A stretch of DNA of 64,000 nt from Mixta mediterraneensis (GTDB lineage Bacteria > Pseudomonadota > Gammaproteobacteria > Enterobacterales > Enterobacteriaceae), in assembly GCF_014946725.1 (NCBI RefSeq), contig NZ_JACFXY010000004.1, positions 124,001-188,000 of the forward strand, given 5' to 3'. Shown one piece after another: positions 27,334 through 39,333 of this stretch; the first letter of the stretch is position 1; each line of letters begins with the position of its first letter. The notes beneath the pieces are model-generated. The model was not told where the DNA came from. It saw only the letters and a program-made list of their open reading frames with translations, and made no database searches. The translations under genes and the position numbers were made by a program.

Positions 27334-27344
27334 CGGGAGCCTGT

Positions 27345-28538
27345 GTGCGCAAGGAAAAAAATTCACCGGTGGGTCTGGTGGTCATCCTCGGTTTATTAGC
27401 GATGTTGATGCCGTTATCGATTGATATGTACCTGCCTGCAATGCCGCAAATCGCGCGTGAATTTGCGGTATCGGCCGGCAGCGTGCAGATGACGCTTAAT
27501 CTGTATATTCTGGGTTTTGCCGTGGGTCAGCTGGTGTACGGCCCGCTGGCTGACAGCTATGGCCGCAAACCGGTGATCTCCCTGGGCACATTGATTTTTG
27601 CCGGTGCGGCCGCCGCCTGCGCGCTGTCGCAATCCATCGATTAGCTGATTGCCATGCGCTTCCTGCATGGTTTATCTGCTGCGGCTGCCAGCGTGGTGAT
27701 CAATGCGTTAATGCGTGACAGTTACTCGAAAGAGGATTTCTCACGCATGATGTCTTTCGTCATGCTCATCACTACCATCGCGCCGCTGCTGGCCCCGATT
27801 ATGGGGGGCTGGCTGTTGCTGATTTGGAACTGGCACGCTATCTTCTGGTCACTTTCTGTGGCCGGGGTGATTACCGCTCTGCTGGTGGCGACACAGATCC
27901 GCGAAACCCTGAAACCTGAACAGCGCCAGCGTTTTCATCTGCGTACCACGCTGGGCAATTTTGTGACCCTGTTTCGCCACAAACGCGCGTTCAGCTACAT
28001 GTTGTCGAGCGGCTTCTCTTTTGCTGGTTTGTTTACCTTTCTCAACGCCGGACCCTTTGTCTATATCGAACTCAACCATGTCTCGCCGCAAAGCTTTGGC
28101 TATTATTTTGGCCTGAATGTGGTGTTCTTATTTGTGATGACGCTAATCAACAGCCGCGCGGTACGCCGTTTTGGCCCGGTTGCGCTGTTCCGTTTAGGCC
28201 TGTTAATTCAGTTTTGCATGGGCATCTGGCTGCTGGTGGTGAGTGCGCTGAACCTGGGCTTTTTGCCGCTGGTGTTTGGTGTGGCGATGTTTATTGGCTG
28301 CGTGTCGATGGTGTCGTCAAATGCTATGGCGGTCATTCTGGATGAATTTCTGCATATGGCGGGCACGGCGTCATCGCTGGCTGGTACGTTGCGCTTCGGC
28401 GTTGGGGCATTATTGGGGGCATTACTGTCGCTTGCCAGCTTTAACAGCGCCTGGCCGATGGTCGGAACTATTGCTCTGTGCGCAACCCTTTCTGTCCTGC
28501 TGTTTTTCTATGCTTCCCGCCCGCGTGCCGCTGCCTGA
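27345..28538 (+). pseudogene. bcr: Bicyclomycin/multidrug efflux transporter Bcr, interrupted by one amber codon
   Basis: DHA1-family MFS exporter (bicyclomycin, sulfonamides and cysteine in E. coli). The reading frame starts with GTG at 27345 after CGGGAG and would give 397 residues, the E. coli length being 396. TAG at 27642-27644 stops it after 99 residues, at the place where E. coli Bcr has Gln in the segment ID-Q-LI. Both sides are in the same frame and align with Bcr throughout, so this is a single substitution (CAG to TAG). The first fragment ends before TM4; without suppression no working transporter is expected. A sequence error is possible. Confidence 0.9.
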
Positions 28539-28859
28539 TTAGGCCACAGTCTGCATTGTACAATACAAAATTTTTTTATCATCGTCCTCAAAACTGAGGA
28601 CGATGTTTCGCTTATGTAAAAAAATATAGCCAAAAAAAGTAATCATATTGCGTCTAAAATGATTGTTAAGTGCTGCTGAACGCGGTACATATAGCCTTAA
28701 ATTGCGAGACCACTCGCAAAAAAATAATATTACCGACGCGCTTTATTTTGAAACGAGAAGGCAAACCTTGACGTCCGTATTCTATTTTGACCGGGAAAAG
28801 GGATTCACTGCGCTAGATGCCGTTCGTTGTGAATTAAGCGTTAATTTCTGGGGACATTA
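28539..28859 (+). other. bcr-yejG intergenic region (321 bp)
   Basis: A+T-rich leader of yejG holding the bcr hairpin at its left. A 65-codon TTG-started frame (28663-28860) ends by overlapping the yejG ATG, but it has no RBS and no recognisable family, so it is not called. No other structure seen. Confidence 0.5.
28580..28605 (+). terminator. Hairpin after bcr
   Basis: An 11-bp perfect stem CATCGTCCTCA/TGAGGACGATG with AAAC loop, followed by only TTT, 42 bp past the bcr stop. Confidence 0.6.
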
Positions 28860-29172
28860 ATGACAATGCTGCAACTTTCAGTTGTGCATCGCCTACCGCA
28901 GCGTTTCCGCTGGGCCAGCGATCGCCACAGCGCCATCGAAGCAGAGGATGGTGCTACAGATGAACAGGATGTGATTGCGCTGCGTCTGATCAGCCATGAT
29001 GGCAAGCCCGCATGGGAAATTTTACATCAGCTTCAGGACGTGCTGGCCGCGATTCAGGTCGATTGCAAAGTCGCCGAATGTGAAGGGCAACCTTGCCTGT
29101 TTATTCAGCGCAGCGACGAAAGTGCGACCAATTGCTGTTTGAAGAACCAGGGCGTCGCCATTGCGGAAACTT

Positions 29173-29186
<14 letters not shown>
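28860..29186 (+). CDS. yejG: Conserved protein YejG
   Basis: Small enterobacterial protein of unclear role. The 108-residue product matches E. coli YejG (114 residues), with the conserved blocks LQLSVVHRLPQ at the start and AECEGQPCLFI and LKNQGVAIAE near the end. GGGGA lies 5 bp before the ATG. Its 3' end overlaps the convergent yejF gene by 14 bp. Confidence 0.92.
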
Positions 29187-30777
<1,591 letters not shown>

Positions 30778-31799
30778 TTAATTTCCTTTGCTGGGATCAA
30801 AAGCGTCGCGCACCGCTTCGCCGATAAAAATGAGCAACGACAATAAAATCGCCAGCGAGAAAAATCCCGCCAGCCCAAGCCACGGCGCCTGCAGATTGTT
30901 TTTGCCCTGCAATAACAGCTCACCGAGTGAGGGTGAACCGATGGGTAAACCAAAACCGAGGAAATCGAGCGAGGTGAGCGTAGTAATCGATCCACAAAGA
31001 ATAAACGGCAGAAAAGTCAGCGTGGCGACCATCGCATTGGGCAGCATATGACGTAGCATGATACGACTATCGCTAACGCCCAGCGCCTGCGCCGCACGAA
31101 TATAATCAAAATTGCGCGTGCGCAGGAATTCGGCGCGTACCACGCTGACCAGGCTCATCCAGCCAAACATCACCGTCACCAGCAACAGCCACCAGAAACC
31201 GGGCTGAATCACGCTGGAGAGCAAAATCAGTAAAAACAGCGATGGCATGCCCGACCATACTTCAATCAGCCGCTGCCCGACTAAATCTACCTTGCCGCCA
31301 AAATAGCCTTGCACTGCGCCCACCACGATACCGATTACGCTGGAGAATAGCGTCAGCATTAAGCCAAACAGCAGTGAAATCCGCGTGCCATATAGCAATC
31401 GAGCCAACACATCGCCGCCATTCGCGTCGGTGCCGAGCCAGTTTTGCTTTGATGGCGGCGAAGGGAAGGGGACCTGGCTGGCGTAATTGATCGTGCTGTC
31501 GCTAAAGCGGATCGGCGCCCATATCGCCCATCCTTGCTGCTCAATGCGCTGCTGCAACCACGGGTCCTGATAATCGGCCGCGGTGGCTAACGCTCCGCCA
31601 AAATCGGTTTCGCTGTAATTGAAAAACAGCGGCGCATACCAACGCTGCTGATAATGCACCAGCAGCGGCTTATCGTTGGCAATCAGCTCGGCCGCCAGTG
31701 ACAACACAAAAATAATCAGGAAAAGCCAGAGCGACCAGTAACCACGGCGGTTATAACGAAAACGCTGCCAGCGCTGCTGATTCAGGGGAGACAAATGCA

Positions 31800-31800
<1 letters not shown>
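30778..31800 (-). CDS. yejE: Peptide ABC importer, permease YejE
   Basis: Inner-membrane permease of the YejABEF system. The 340-residue product has an N-terminal TM (about residues 22-42), a periplasmic loop and the BPD_transp_1 domain with the EAA loop (AAQALGVSDSRIMLRHMLPN). Its ATG overlaps the yejB TGA by one base (TGATG), indicating translational coupling, and yejF follows immediately. Confidence 0.96.
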
Positions 31801-32923
<1,123 letters not shown>

Positions 32924-32934
32924 CTGCGTTCCCC

Positions 32935-34746
32935 TTAGCGTCGATCAGCCGGCAATCGTCCGGCTTTGTTCACGTCATACCACCAGTTATCCAGCCCGGT
33001 ACTGTAAGCCGGTTTGATAGCAGGGTGTGAAAATTTATCCCAGTAAGCCAGCCGCTGTTCAGCATTGAACCACATGGGGATCATATAGGCATTCCATAGC
33101 AGGATGCGATCCAGCGCCCGGCCGAGCGGTAGCAGCGCGTCGGCGTTACCCTGCTGCGCCACGATTGCTTTCACGACATGATCGACGATGGGATCTTTCA
33201 CCCTGGCGGTATTCCACGACGACTGAATATAATCTGACTGCCAGTTCATTTGCAGGTTGGTTGACGGCGTTGGCATGGCTAAATAGACCGACCCAATCAT
33301 GTCGTAATCACCTTCACGCAGACGTCGCAGATATTGTGACGTATCCACCTGGCGCAGCGTGAGCGTGATACCCAGGCGTGCCAGGCTGTGTTGAAATGGC
33401 AGCGCCCATTCATTACTGCTGCCGCCGCGCAATAACAATTCAATAGTAAATGGCTGGCCCGTTTTATCATTAGTCAGTCGCTGATTTTTGATCGTCCATC
33501 CCACCTGCTTCAGTAGTGCCAATGCCTTAAGTAAACCAGCACGATCGTAGCCGCTGCCACTGGAGCGGGGCGGGGCATATTTTTCTGTGAACAATGCGGC
33601 CGGTAGTTGTGTTTTATACGGTGCCAGCAACGCCAGCTGATCGGCATCGGGATAACCGGATGCCGCATATTCAGTATTTTGGAAATAACTGCTGGTGCGT
33701 TTGTAAGCCCCATAGAACAGCGCTTTGTTCATCCACTCAAAATCAAAGGCTAAGCTCAGCGCCTGGCGCACGCGGCGATCGCTAAACTGTGGCTTTTCAT
33801 TGTTAAAAGCCAGCCAGCGTGTGTCGGTAGAAGCATTATTTGGCGTGGTTTCTTTAATGATTTGATGATTGTCAAAGTTGCGCCCGCGATACTGCGTCGC
33901 CCATTTTTTGGCTGAAGATTCTTCGCGCAGATCAAACGCTCCGGCTTTAAACGCTTCAAAGGCCACGTTGTCATCAAGATAATAATCGTAACGCATGACA
34001 TTGAAATTGAAACGACCACGATTAACCGGCAGGTTAGCCGCCCAGTAATTTTTTACCCGGCTGTACTCAATAAACTGGCCCAGCTTCCAGTTGCTGATGC
34101 GATAAGGTCCGCTCGACAGCGGCGGCGAACTCAGTGGCTCGTTGAATTTTTTATCCCGCCAGAATTTTTCAGGAATCACCGGTAGCGTCAGCAAACCGAG
34201 GATTAAATCTTTATCCGGTTTCGACACATCAATACGTACTGTCAGGCGATTTAATGCTGTAACGCGGACGCCTTTATACACCACACGAAATTGCGGTACG
34301 CCTTCGCGCATGAACTTTTTAAAAGTGAAGGCCACATCGCTGGCGGTGACAGGTGTACCGTCCTGGAATTGCGCACGTGGATTGATGTTAACTTCCATCC
34401 AGTGAAAATCGCTGGGATAACGTGCTGACTGCGCAATCAGCGGGTAATAGCTACCGGGCTCATCATCGGAAGTGGTAAATAAGCCGTCATACAGCGTGCC
34501 GGTGCCGACGCCGGGATTGCCGCGTGAAGCGTAGCGATTAAAGTTATCGTAGGTGCCAGTCACGGCCATGACGATTTTGCCACCCCTGGGCGCAGCGGGA
34601 TTCGCGTAGTCATAATGCGTAAAGTTGGCGGCATACTTCGGCTCGCCCAGCTGAGCAAAGGCATAGCTTTCATGAATAGTGGCCGCCTGTAACGGGGCAA
34701 CGAGCGTGCAAAGCAGCAAGATTACAAAGCGAAGCAGCATAAGCAT
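32935..34746 (-). CDS. yejA: Peptide ABC importer, periplasmic binding protein YejA
   Basis: Solute-binding protein (SBP_bac_5 family) delivering peptides, and in E. coli microcin C, to YejBEF. The 603-residue precursor has a signal peptide ending [12 protein letters not shown] and the family core ([42 protein letters not shown]). The first of two near Met codons is used here; the second is equally possible. First gene of the operon; 12 bp before yejB. Confidence 0.95.
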   Translation of the reverse strand: MLMLLRFVILLLCTLVAPLQAATIHESYAFAQLGEPKYAANFTHYDYANPAAPRGGKIVMAVTGTYDNFNRYASRGNPGVGTGTLYDGLFTTSDDEPGSYYPLIAQSARYPSDFHWMEVNINPRAQFQDGTPVTASDVAFTFKKFMREGVPQFRVVYKGVRVTALNRLTVRIDVSKPDKDLILGLLTLPVIPEKFWRDKKFNEPLSSPPLSSGPYRISNWKLGQFIEYSRVKNYWAANLPVNRGRFNFNVMRYDYYLDDNVAFEAFKAGAFDLREESSAKKWATQYRGRNFDNHQIIKETTPNNASTDTRWLAFNNEKPQFSDRRVRQALSLAFDFEWMNKALFYGAYKRTSSYFQNTEYAASGYPDADQLALLAPYKTQLPAALFTEKYAPPRSSGSGYDRAGLLKALALLKQVGWTIKNQRLTNDKTGQPFTIELLLRGGSSNEWALPFQHSLARLGITLTLRQVDTSQYLRRLREGDYDMIGSVYLAMPTPSTNLQMNWQSDYIQSSWNTARVKDPIVDHVVKAIVAQQGNADALLPLGRALDRILLWNAYMIPMWFNAEQRLAYWDKFSHPAIKPAYSTGLDNWWYDVNKAGRLPADRR

Positions 34747-35170
34747 GACATTCTTTTATCGGTTTCCGCCGCAAAGGTAGCAATAACCAAAGCATAACGG
34801 CAGATTAGGCGCTGTGAAACTGAAAATACTCGGGTTTAATCTGTATATCACCGTCACGCCTCGCATGGGTTAACAGGGAAATAAGCAGCCGATAAAAGCG
34901 AGCGTGGCAGAGAAATTAAAAGCTTGTCCTGTGATCTGCACAGATTTTTGGCAAAGTCAGCGCGTGAAGTCAATTTATGATGGATGACAGGGAGAGCAAC
35001 GCACTGCTGCTTCAGTGTAAACGGCTAACTTACAGGAAAATAACCGTTATCCGGCGGGTTAATTACCTCCTTTCCGCATAGTGCTAAGGCTTGCAACAAA
35101 AGGCGAAAAAAAACGCTGCATCGGCAGCGTTTTAATGTTCTCTGGCTGAGAAGGTGCCCGAAACCGAGTT
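34747..35170. other. yejA-mepS intergenic region (424 bp)
   Basis: Holds the yejA upstream region and the mepS terminator. E. coli has no rtn (pdeN)-free arrangement here; that gene is missing. A perfect AAGGAGGT on the minus strand (35065-35072) is not followed by any start codon. No gene or clear RNA structure seen besides the terminator. Confidence 0.5.
35106..35133 (-). terminator. Terminator of mepS
   Basis: AACGCTGC-CGAT-GCAGCGTT stem followed by eight Ts in the minus direction (AAAAAAAA on the plus strand). Confidence 0.9.
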
Positions 35171-35746
35171 TTAACCTGGATTGCGGCTTAACACCCGGCG
35201 TCCTTCACGGTAGCGCTTCTTCCAGTAACTGTCGTTCAGGCTGGAGATCATCACACCGCTACTGGTAGACGCATGAACGAAATTATCGTTCCCAAGATAG
35301 ATGCCAACATGACGACCAGTGGAACCTGCACGGAACAGGACAAGATCCCCTGGGCGCAACTTCGTACGGGAAATTTCTCTGCCGCTATCCTTCTGCTGAG
35401 AAGTTGAGCGCGGCAATTCTAAACCAAACTGTTCGCGAAAGGTACGCTGAACAAAGGCTGAGCAGTCAATACCCCGTTTGGTCTCACCACCAAGGCGATA
35501 GCGCACACCTTTCCAGACGGCATATTGATCCATGATACGCGACTTAACATCGACGTTGCGTACCATCTCTTCAAATTCATCCTGAGACGCTTGAAGTAAA
35601 AAACCATTCTGGTTGTTAACTTCATGTTTCTCGTTATTCGCGTTCTGACCGTTATGAGTACTACTACAAGCTGAGAGCAGAGTTGCCAGCGCCATTGCGG
35701 GCACAATCCGCCAGATATATCTCAGTATTGGTTGAGATTTGACCAT
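35171..35746 (-). CDS. mepS: Murein DD-endopeptidase MepS (Spr), lipoprotein
   Basis: NlpC/P60 hydrolase that cuts peptide cross-links to allow peptidoglycan expansion; its level is controlled by NlpI/Prc proteolysis in E. coli. The 191-residue precursor has a lipoprotein signal with lipobox LLSAC, catalytic Cys95 in RGIDCSAF, the His in GRHVGIYLG and the third polar residue in FVHAS. Single gene with its own terminator and a long upstream region. Confidence 0.96.
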   Translation of the reverse strand: MVKSQPILRYIWRIVPAMALATLLSACSSTHNGQNANNEKHEVNNQNGFLLQASQDEFEEMVRNVDVKSRIMDQYAVWKGVRYRLGGETKRGIDCSAFVQRTFREQFGLELPRSTSQQKDSGREISRTKLRPGDLVLFRAGSTGRHVGIYLGNDNFVHASTSSGVMISSLNDSYWKKRYREGRRVLSRNPG

Positions 35747-35852
35747 TGTTCGGGTTTTCCTTCGATGTCCTTACGACAAGATTGTCGCCAGCCAGATGAC
35801 AAAACGGAATGAGATTAATAAGCGAGTCAGCCTAAGACAATTCCTTAATTAC

Positions 35853-35878
35853 TAAATTGTGTTAATGCCCACAATTTA
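35853..35878. promoter_or_regulatory. Palindrome upstream of mepS, CRP-like
   Basis: TAAATTGTG-N8-CACAATTTA: perfect 9-bp arms. Its core TGTGT-N6-CCACA has CRP geometry with four of five consensus bases in each half. It lies 107 bp upstream of the mepS ATG. Confidence 0.4.
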
Positions 35879-36213
35879 ACGATAAAAAAGACCGAATTTT
35901 CTGCTGCTGTTGCCTCATTGCGACTGAGGTTAACTGATTACAGACGCCGTGGCGAGTGCTTTTAGTCAAATTTTTATAGGTTTTTATGATGTGAAATCAA
36001 TCTGTAACATGCTGGTTAATTTATTAGCAATTAACAGGAAATAATGGAGGGAATAGCAGAGGAAACTGGCGTTAATTCTCGTCCTGGCGGGTTTTTAAGA
36101 ATGTTTACGCTGGACAACGCGGTCATCAGACGCGCTAGCCGCTAACACGGTCATAATCTTTTCTTTTAGTTCTTTTGCTTAGCTTGCTAATAATATATTT
36201 TCGTTTTTAATAA

Positions 36214-36253
36214 GCGCGGGCAGGTCAGTTAATCTCCGATTTAATGCCCGCGC
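36214..36253 (-). terminator. Hairpin after lpxT
   Basis: Perfect 9-bp arms GCGCGGGCA/TGCCCGCGC with a 22-nt loop just past the lpxT stop. The T tail is weak. Confidence 0.45.
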
Positions 36254-36260
36254 TAATCAG

Positions 36261-36980
36261 TTACGCTTGTCGCTTATGTCTTGCAGGAAGCTTGCGATAA
36301 AACCAGTTCACCACCACATCGCTCGCTGGCGTTAATAGCCACCAGCTTAACCCCACCAGTATTATCGAAAGCGAACCGACGGCAACATCAGAAAACCAGT
36401 GCGCCCCCGCCATGATGCGTGGCAGAGCGAAGATAATCACAATAGCCGCAGCGATCAGAAATGGTCGAAAACCAAAATAGCGCCACATAAAGCAGGCAAA
36501 GATGATCAGCATCATGCCATGATCGCCAGGAAAACTGTTTTTTGATGCGTCCTTAGTAGGAATGCCCGTGAGTTCGCTGACGCGATGTACATTTTCAAAA
36601 AACAGCGTTGGGCTGGCATGTTGTACTGGCAATAAATGACCAAGCTGGTTGAGAACAACCGCCGTCAGCAGCATGGTGATGCCAATCGCCAACAGTTTGC
36701 GGCGACCTTGCGGCGTTTCACGACGCCAGAAAGTCAGGTAAAGCAAACCCATTGCCAGCAGTGAAATCAAATCAAAGCCACGGAAATTAGTCATCGCAAC
36801 CAGCAAGGCAAAGCCTGGATGTGCGACCATCTGTTTGTTAAAACTAAAAAATATCGCTTTATCCACGCCAAACCAAAAACCGTGTTCAGGCGGTAAATAC
36901 CAGGATAAAAACAACACAGCACCCAGTGCGTTAAGCAACAGGATTGTAATAAGACGGGAAGCGGCCATAATCCAACTCAT
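36261..36980 (-). CDS. lpxT: Lipid A 1-diphosphate synthase LpxT
   Basis: PAP2-family inner-membrane phosphotransferase that adds a second phosphate to lipid A, using undecaprenyl pyrophosphate as donor. The 239-residue product has about six TM helices and the PAP2 signature blocks SFPGDHGMMLIIF and MAGAHWFSDV. The position between mepS and yeiR agrees with E. coli yeiU/lpxT. The small inhibitor PmrR of Salmonella/E. coli is not evident here. Confidence 0.93.
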   Translation of the reverse strand: MSWIMAASRLITILLLNALGAVLFLSWYLPPEHGFWFGVDKAIFFSFNKQMVAHPGFALLVAMTNFRGFDLISLLAMGLLYLTFWRRETPQGRRKLLAIGITMLLTAVVLNQLGHLLPVQHASPTLFFENVHRVSELTGIPTKDASKNSFPGDHGMMLIIFACFMWRYFGFRPFLIAAAIVIIFALPRIMAGAHWFSDVAVGSLSIILVGLSWWLLTPASDVVVNWFYRKLPARHKRQA

Positions 36981-37011
36981 AACTGAAAAACAACCGCAGA
37001 ACCTAACCTGG

Positions 37012-37992
37012 TTAGGATAAACGGCACTTCAACAATGCGGATTGTAGTTTATTCCAGTTAACTGGCTCTGGCTGCGAATGGATCATCTCCACCCGACTGT
37101 CGAGGGGCGCGGTCGGGAGTGTTTCAATATGCCAGTCCTCGCCTTGACGATTAATGCTTACCGCGCCAGCCGCGATCCGCAACACACCTTTTACCCGATC
37201 AACGGGTGCCAGGCGTGCCCATTCCAGCAGCGGGATAGTGTCGAACACCGTTTCGCTATCAAAAATCCAGCCACAGGCAACGTAGCCCTGGCCTTCATTT
37301 AACGCACGACGCCAGCGCGATGGGCCTTCAGGACGTAGCGCAGCCATTCCGCTGGTAGAAGCTGAGGCATGATGATGTTGCGGCTGCGGAATATCGCGTG
37401 GCTGACCGCGCGGTGTGTCTAACAAAGCCGTTGAGATCTGACCAAATGCCGTGGTGACAAACGGGCGATCGGCAAGAAACTGTGTCTGCCAGCGCTGTAA
37501 CGCCTGGCGATCGCTATCACTCCAGCGGTCGCTTTTATTTCCCACGATAATATCCGCAGCCACCAGCTGATCGCGAAAGTTTTCATTTGCCACTACGCGC
37601 GCATCGGAAAGCTGGCGTGCGTCAAGAAGCGTGATGGTGGCGTTGAGTTCTAACCAGTCCTGATAGACCGGCGAACTCAGCATTGTAAGCAACTGGCGTG
37701 GATGGCCCAGGCCAGTGGGTTCAATCAGCAGGCGATCCGGTTTGCTTTGTTTCAGCAGCATGTTCAGCCCCACCTGCATTGGCAGGCCGTTGACACAGCA
37801 CATGCAGCCGCCTGGGATCTCTTTTAATGCCACGCCGTGACCGGCTAACAGCGCACCATCAATACCAATCTCACCGAACTCATTGACCAGCACCGCCCAG
37901 TTTTCGTTTTCAGGTTTGTGTGCCAGCAGATGGATCAGGGTGGTGGTTTTGCCGCTGCCAAGAAAGCCAGTGAGAAGGTTAACGCGCGTCAT
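37012..37992 (-). CDS. yeiR: Zinc-binding GTPase YeiR (COG0523 family)
   Basis: G3E-family GTPase of the CobW/ZNG1 type; YeiR of E. coli binds zinc and is thought to act in zinc homeostasis. The 326-residue product has Walker A GFLGSGKTTTL, the diagnostic metal motif CMCC in GGCMCCVNGLPMQ, GTPase motif IEPTGLGHP, NKSD and a His-rich segment (PQHHH). A strong Zur-type palindrome lies 36-52 bp upstream of its start, which supports induction under zinc starvation. Confidence 0.94.
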   Translation of the reverse strand: MTRVNLLTGFLGSGKTTTLIHLLAHKPENENWAVLVNEFGEIGIDGALLAGHGVALKEIPGGCMCCVNGLPMQVGLNMLLKQSKPDRLLIEPTGLGHPRQLLTMLSSPVYQDWLELNATITLLDARQLSDARVVANENFRDQLVAADIIVGNKSDRWSDSDRQALQRWQTQFLADRPFVTTAFGQISTALLDTPRGQPRDIPQPQHHHASASTSGMAALRPEGPSRWRRALNEGQGYVACGWIFDSETVFDTIPLLEWARLAPVDRVKGVLRIAAGAVSINRQGEDWHIETLPTAPLDSRVEMIHSQPEPVNWNKLQSALLKCRLS

Positions 37993-38014
37993 ATGAAAAG
38001 CTCCGGTAGAAAAT

Positions 38015-38056
38015 CGCCAACGGTAAGATGTTATCTTATAACATTATTCGTTGGCG
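38015..38056 (-). terminator. Nested hairpin after yeiP enclosing the Zur box
   Basis: Outer arms CGCCAACG/CGTTGGCG followed on the minus strand by ATTTTC. As RNA it could form a stem topped by the Zur palindrome and may end yeiP transcripts; the T tail is short. Confidence 0.4.
38028..38044. promoter_or_regulatory. Zur-box palindrome upstream of yeiR
   Basis: ATGTTAT-CTT-ATAACAT: perfect 7-bp arms with a 3-bp centre, matching the enterobacterial Zur consensus arms (ATGTTAT-AnT-ATAACAT). It lies just upstream of yeiR, a zinc GTPase gene, a sensible target. It is flanked by a second pair of arms (38015-38022 CGCCAACG and 38049-38056 CGTTGGCG). Confidence 0.8.
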
Positions 38057-38070
38057 AAAAGGCGGGGCAA

Positions 38071-38643
38071 TTAATCTGCGCGACTCATATAGCGACGTTC
38101 AGCGACATGAATGCGGATGCGATCGCCATTGCTGAGGTATTCCGGCACCTGAATGCTTAAACCGGTACTCATACCTGCCGGTTTAGTGCGTGCGCTGGCA
38201 GAGGCGCCTTTAATGCCCGGCGAGGTATCAACAATTTCCATATCCACCGTCTGTGGCAGCTCTAACGCCAGCACCTGGCCATCCATCGTCAGCACATGGA
38301 TGCCAGGTATACCGCCCTCAGGAATAAACAGCAGTTCCTCTTCAATCTGCTCTTTTTTGAAGGTGAAAGGCGTATAGTCCTCATCGTCCATAAATACATA
38401 TTCATCACCATCGATATAAGAGAAGGTGACGCTGCGGCGGCTGAGCGAAATCGCTTCAACAATATCGTCGCCTTTAAAGCGCTCTTCTACTTTCATGCCG
38501 GTGCGAACATCGGTAAAACGCATTTTATACAGCGTCGCGGCGCCACGCGCGCTCGGGCTTTGAATATCAATATCTTTCACCAGTAGCAGCTTGCCATTAT
38601 GGGTTACCGCCATTCCTTTTTTGATTTCATTGGCTTTTGGCAT
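38071..38643 (-). CDS. yeiP: EF-P-like elongation factor EfpL (YeiP)
   Basis: EF-P paralogue that relieves ribosome stalling. The 190-residue product starts [20 protein letters not shown] and has the three-domain EF-P fold length. The loop residue that is Lys34 in EF-P is here Arg33 ([10 protein letters not shown]), the hallmark of the EfpL/YeiP subfamily, so it should not need EpmA/EpmB lysylation. The frame is open 22 codons upstream but only this start fits the family. Same strand as yeiR and located upstream of it. Confidence 0.95.
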   Translation of the reverse strand: MPKANEIKKGMAVTHNGKLLLVKDIDIQSPSARGAATLYKMRFTDVRTGMKVEERFKGDDIVEAISLSRRSVTFSYIDGDEYVFMDDEDYTPFTFKKEQIEEELLFIPEGGIPGIHVLTMDGQVLALELPQTVDMEIVDTSPGIKGASASARTKPAGMSTGLSIQVPEYLSNGDRIRIHVAERRYMSRAD

Positions 38644-38806
38644 TGCAGTTCTCGCTTTCTCTGAGATTAAATTGCGCGTCACGTTACTCGCGCGGATGAA
38701 AACAGGCAATATGCCGCGCGGGAATTTTTATTTGTGCTGACAGAAGCATGGCAAAAAGTGTATTGGGCTGCTATTATCGCGACGAAATTTCCGGCCGGAG
38801 CGCAAC

Positions 38807-39061
38807 ATGCAATGTCGTAGCCAATGCGGCGCCTGCTGTACGGCGCCTTCCATCTCTTCGCCCATTCCGGGTATGCCAAATGGCAAGCCAGCAAACACGC
38901 CGTGCATCCAGCTTGATGACAATCTACGCTGTAAAATCTTTGCATCCCCTTTGCGGCCTGCGGTGTGTGCGGGCTTACAGCCGCAACCTGAAATGTGCGG
39001 TGTTTCGCGCCATGACGCCATGATCTTCCTGCTGAAGCTGGAAGCGGATACCGCGCCTTAA
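38807..39061 (+). CDS. yeiW: YkgJ-type cysteine-cluster protein YeiW
   Basis: Small protein of the UPF0153/YkgJ family, predicted to bind a metal ion (zinc or iron) through conserved cysteines. The 84-residue product has CRSQCGACC near the N-terminus and later Cys residues in [21 protein letters not shown] and EMCG, the full family pattern. The start MQCRSQ at 38807 is set by this pattern. Divergent from yeiP. Its closeness to the Zur-controlled yeiR is suggestive only. Confidence 0.88.
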   Translation: MQCRSQCGACCTAPSISSPIPGMPNGKPANTPCIQLDDNLRCKIFASPLRPAVCAGLQPQPEMCGVSRHDAMIFLLKLEADTAP

Positions 39062-39231
39062 TTCGCTGAAGTTTGCTGATTCTCCTGTCGTTGATGACGC
39101 TGTGGTTACAGCAAAGCGTCAGCATAAATTTAATAAACGCCTAAATAACCGGTGAAATGTGCGTAGCGTCAAAAATCTGGTATGCCGTTTGCGCATTTTC
39201 TTGCCTGCTTTCGTTCACTGCACCAGAATCC

Positions 39232-39246
39232 TTGAAACGTTTCAGC
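39232..39246. promoter_or_regulatory. Cra (FruR) operator 1 of fruBKA
   Basis: TTGAAACGTTTCAGC, on the minus strand GCTGAAACGTTTCAA, fits the Cra consensus. E. coli fruBKA has two Cra operators. Confidence 0.8.
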
Positions 39247-39297
39247 ATCGTCTGCGAAGCCTTCCTGATCTTATTCAGAAAATGTTGCCGCCATTAA

Positions 39298-39313
39298 GCT
39301 GAAACGATTCAAT
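39298..39313. promoter_or_regulatory. Cra (FruR) operator 2 of fruBKA
   Basis: GCTGAAACGATTCAAT fits the Cra consensus closely and lies 20 bp before the fruB ATG, overlapping the expected transcript leader. Confidence 0.85.
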
Positions 39314-39333
39314 TTCAGCAAGCGAGGAGAATT

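Larger units (their letters stand above)
35747..36260. other. lpxT-mepS intergenic region (514 bp)
   Basis: Long A+T-rich stretch. It holds a CRP-like palindrome about 110 bp upstream of mepS, a weak 33-codon plus-strand ORF (36044-36145, AGGA 5 bp before ATG, unknown protein MEGIAEETGVNSRPGGFLRM...) and the hairpin after lpxT. The ORF is not supported well enough to call. Confidence 0.45.

Noticed and set aside
28663..28860. 65-codon frame ending in overlap with the yejG ATG
   Set aside because: It begins with TTG without a Shine-Dalgarno, and the protein resembles nothing; the overlap is probably chance.
35065..35072. Perfect AAGGAGGT on the minus strand
   Set aside because: No ATG, GTG or TTG follows within usable distance, so it cannot be a ribosome site for an ORF.
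36044..36145. 33-codon plus-strand ORF upstream of mepS
   Set aside because: AGGA at 5 bp is the only support; no hydrophobic segment, promoter or terminator is convincing.
38128..38643. yeiP as canonical EF-P
   Set aside because: Arg33 replaces the modified Lys of EF-P, and the gene order is that of yeiP/efpL.
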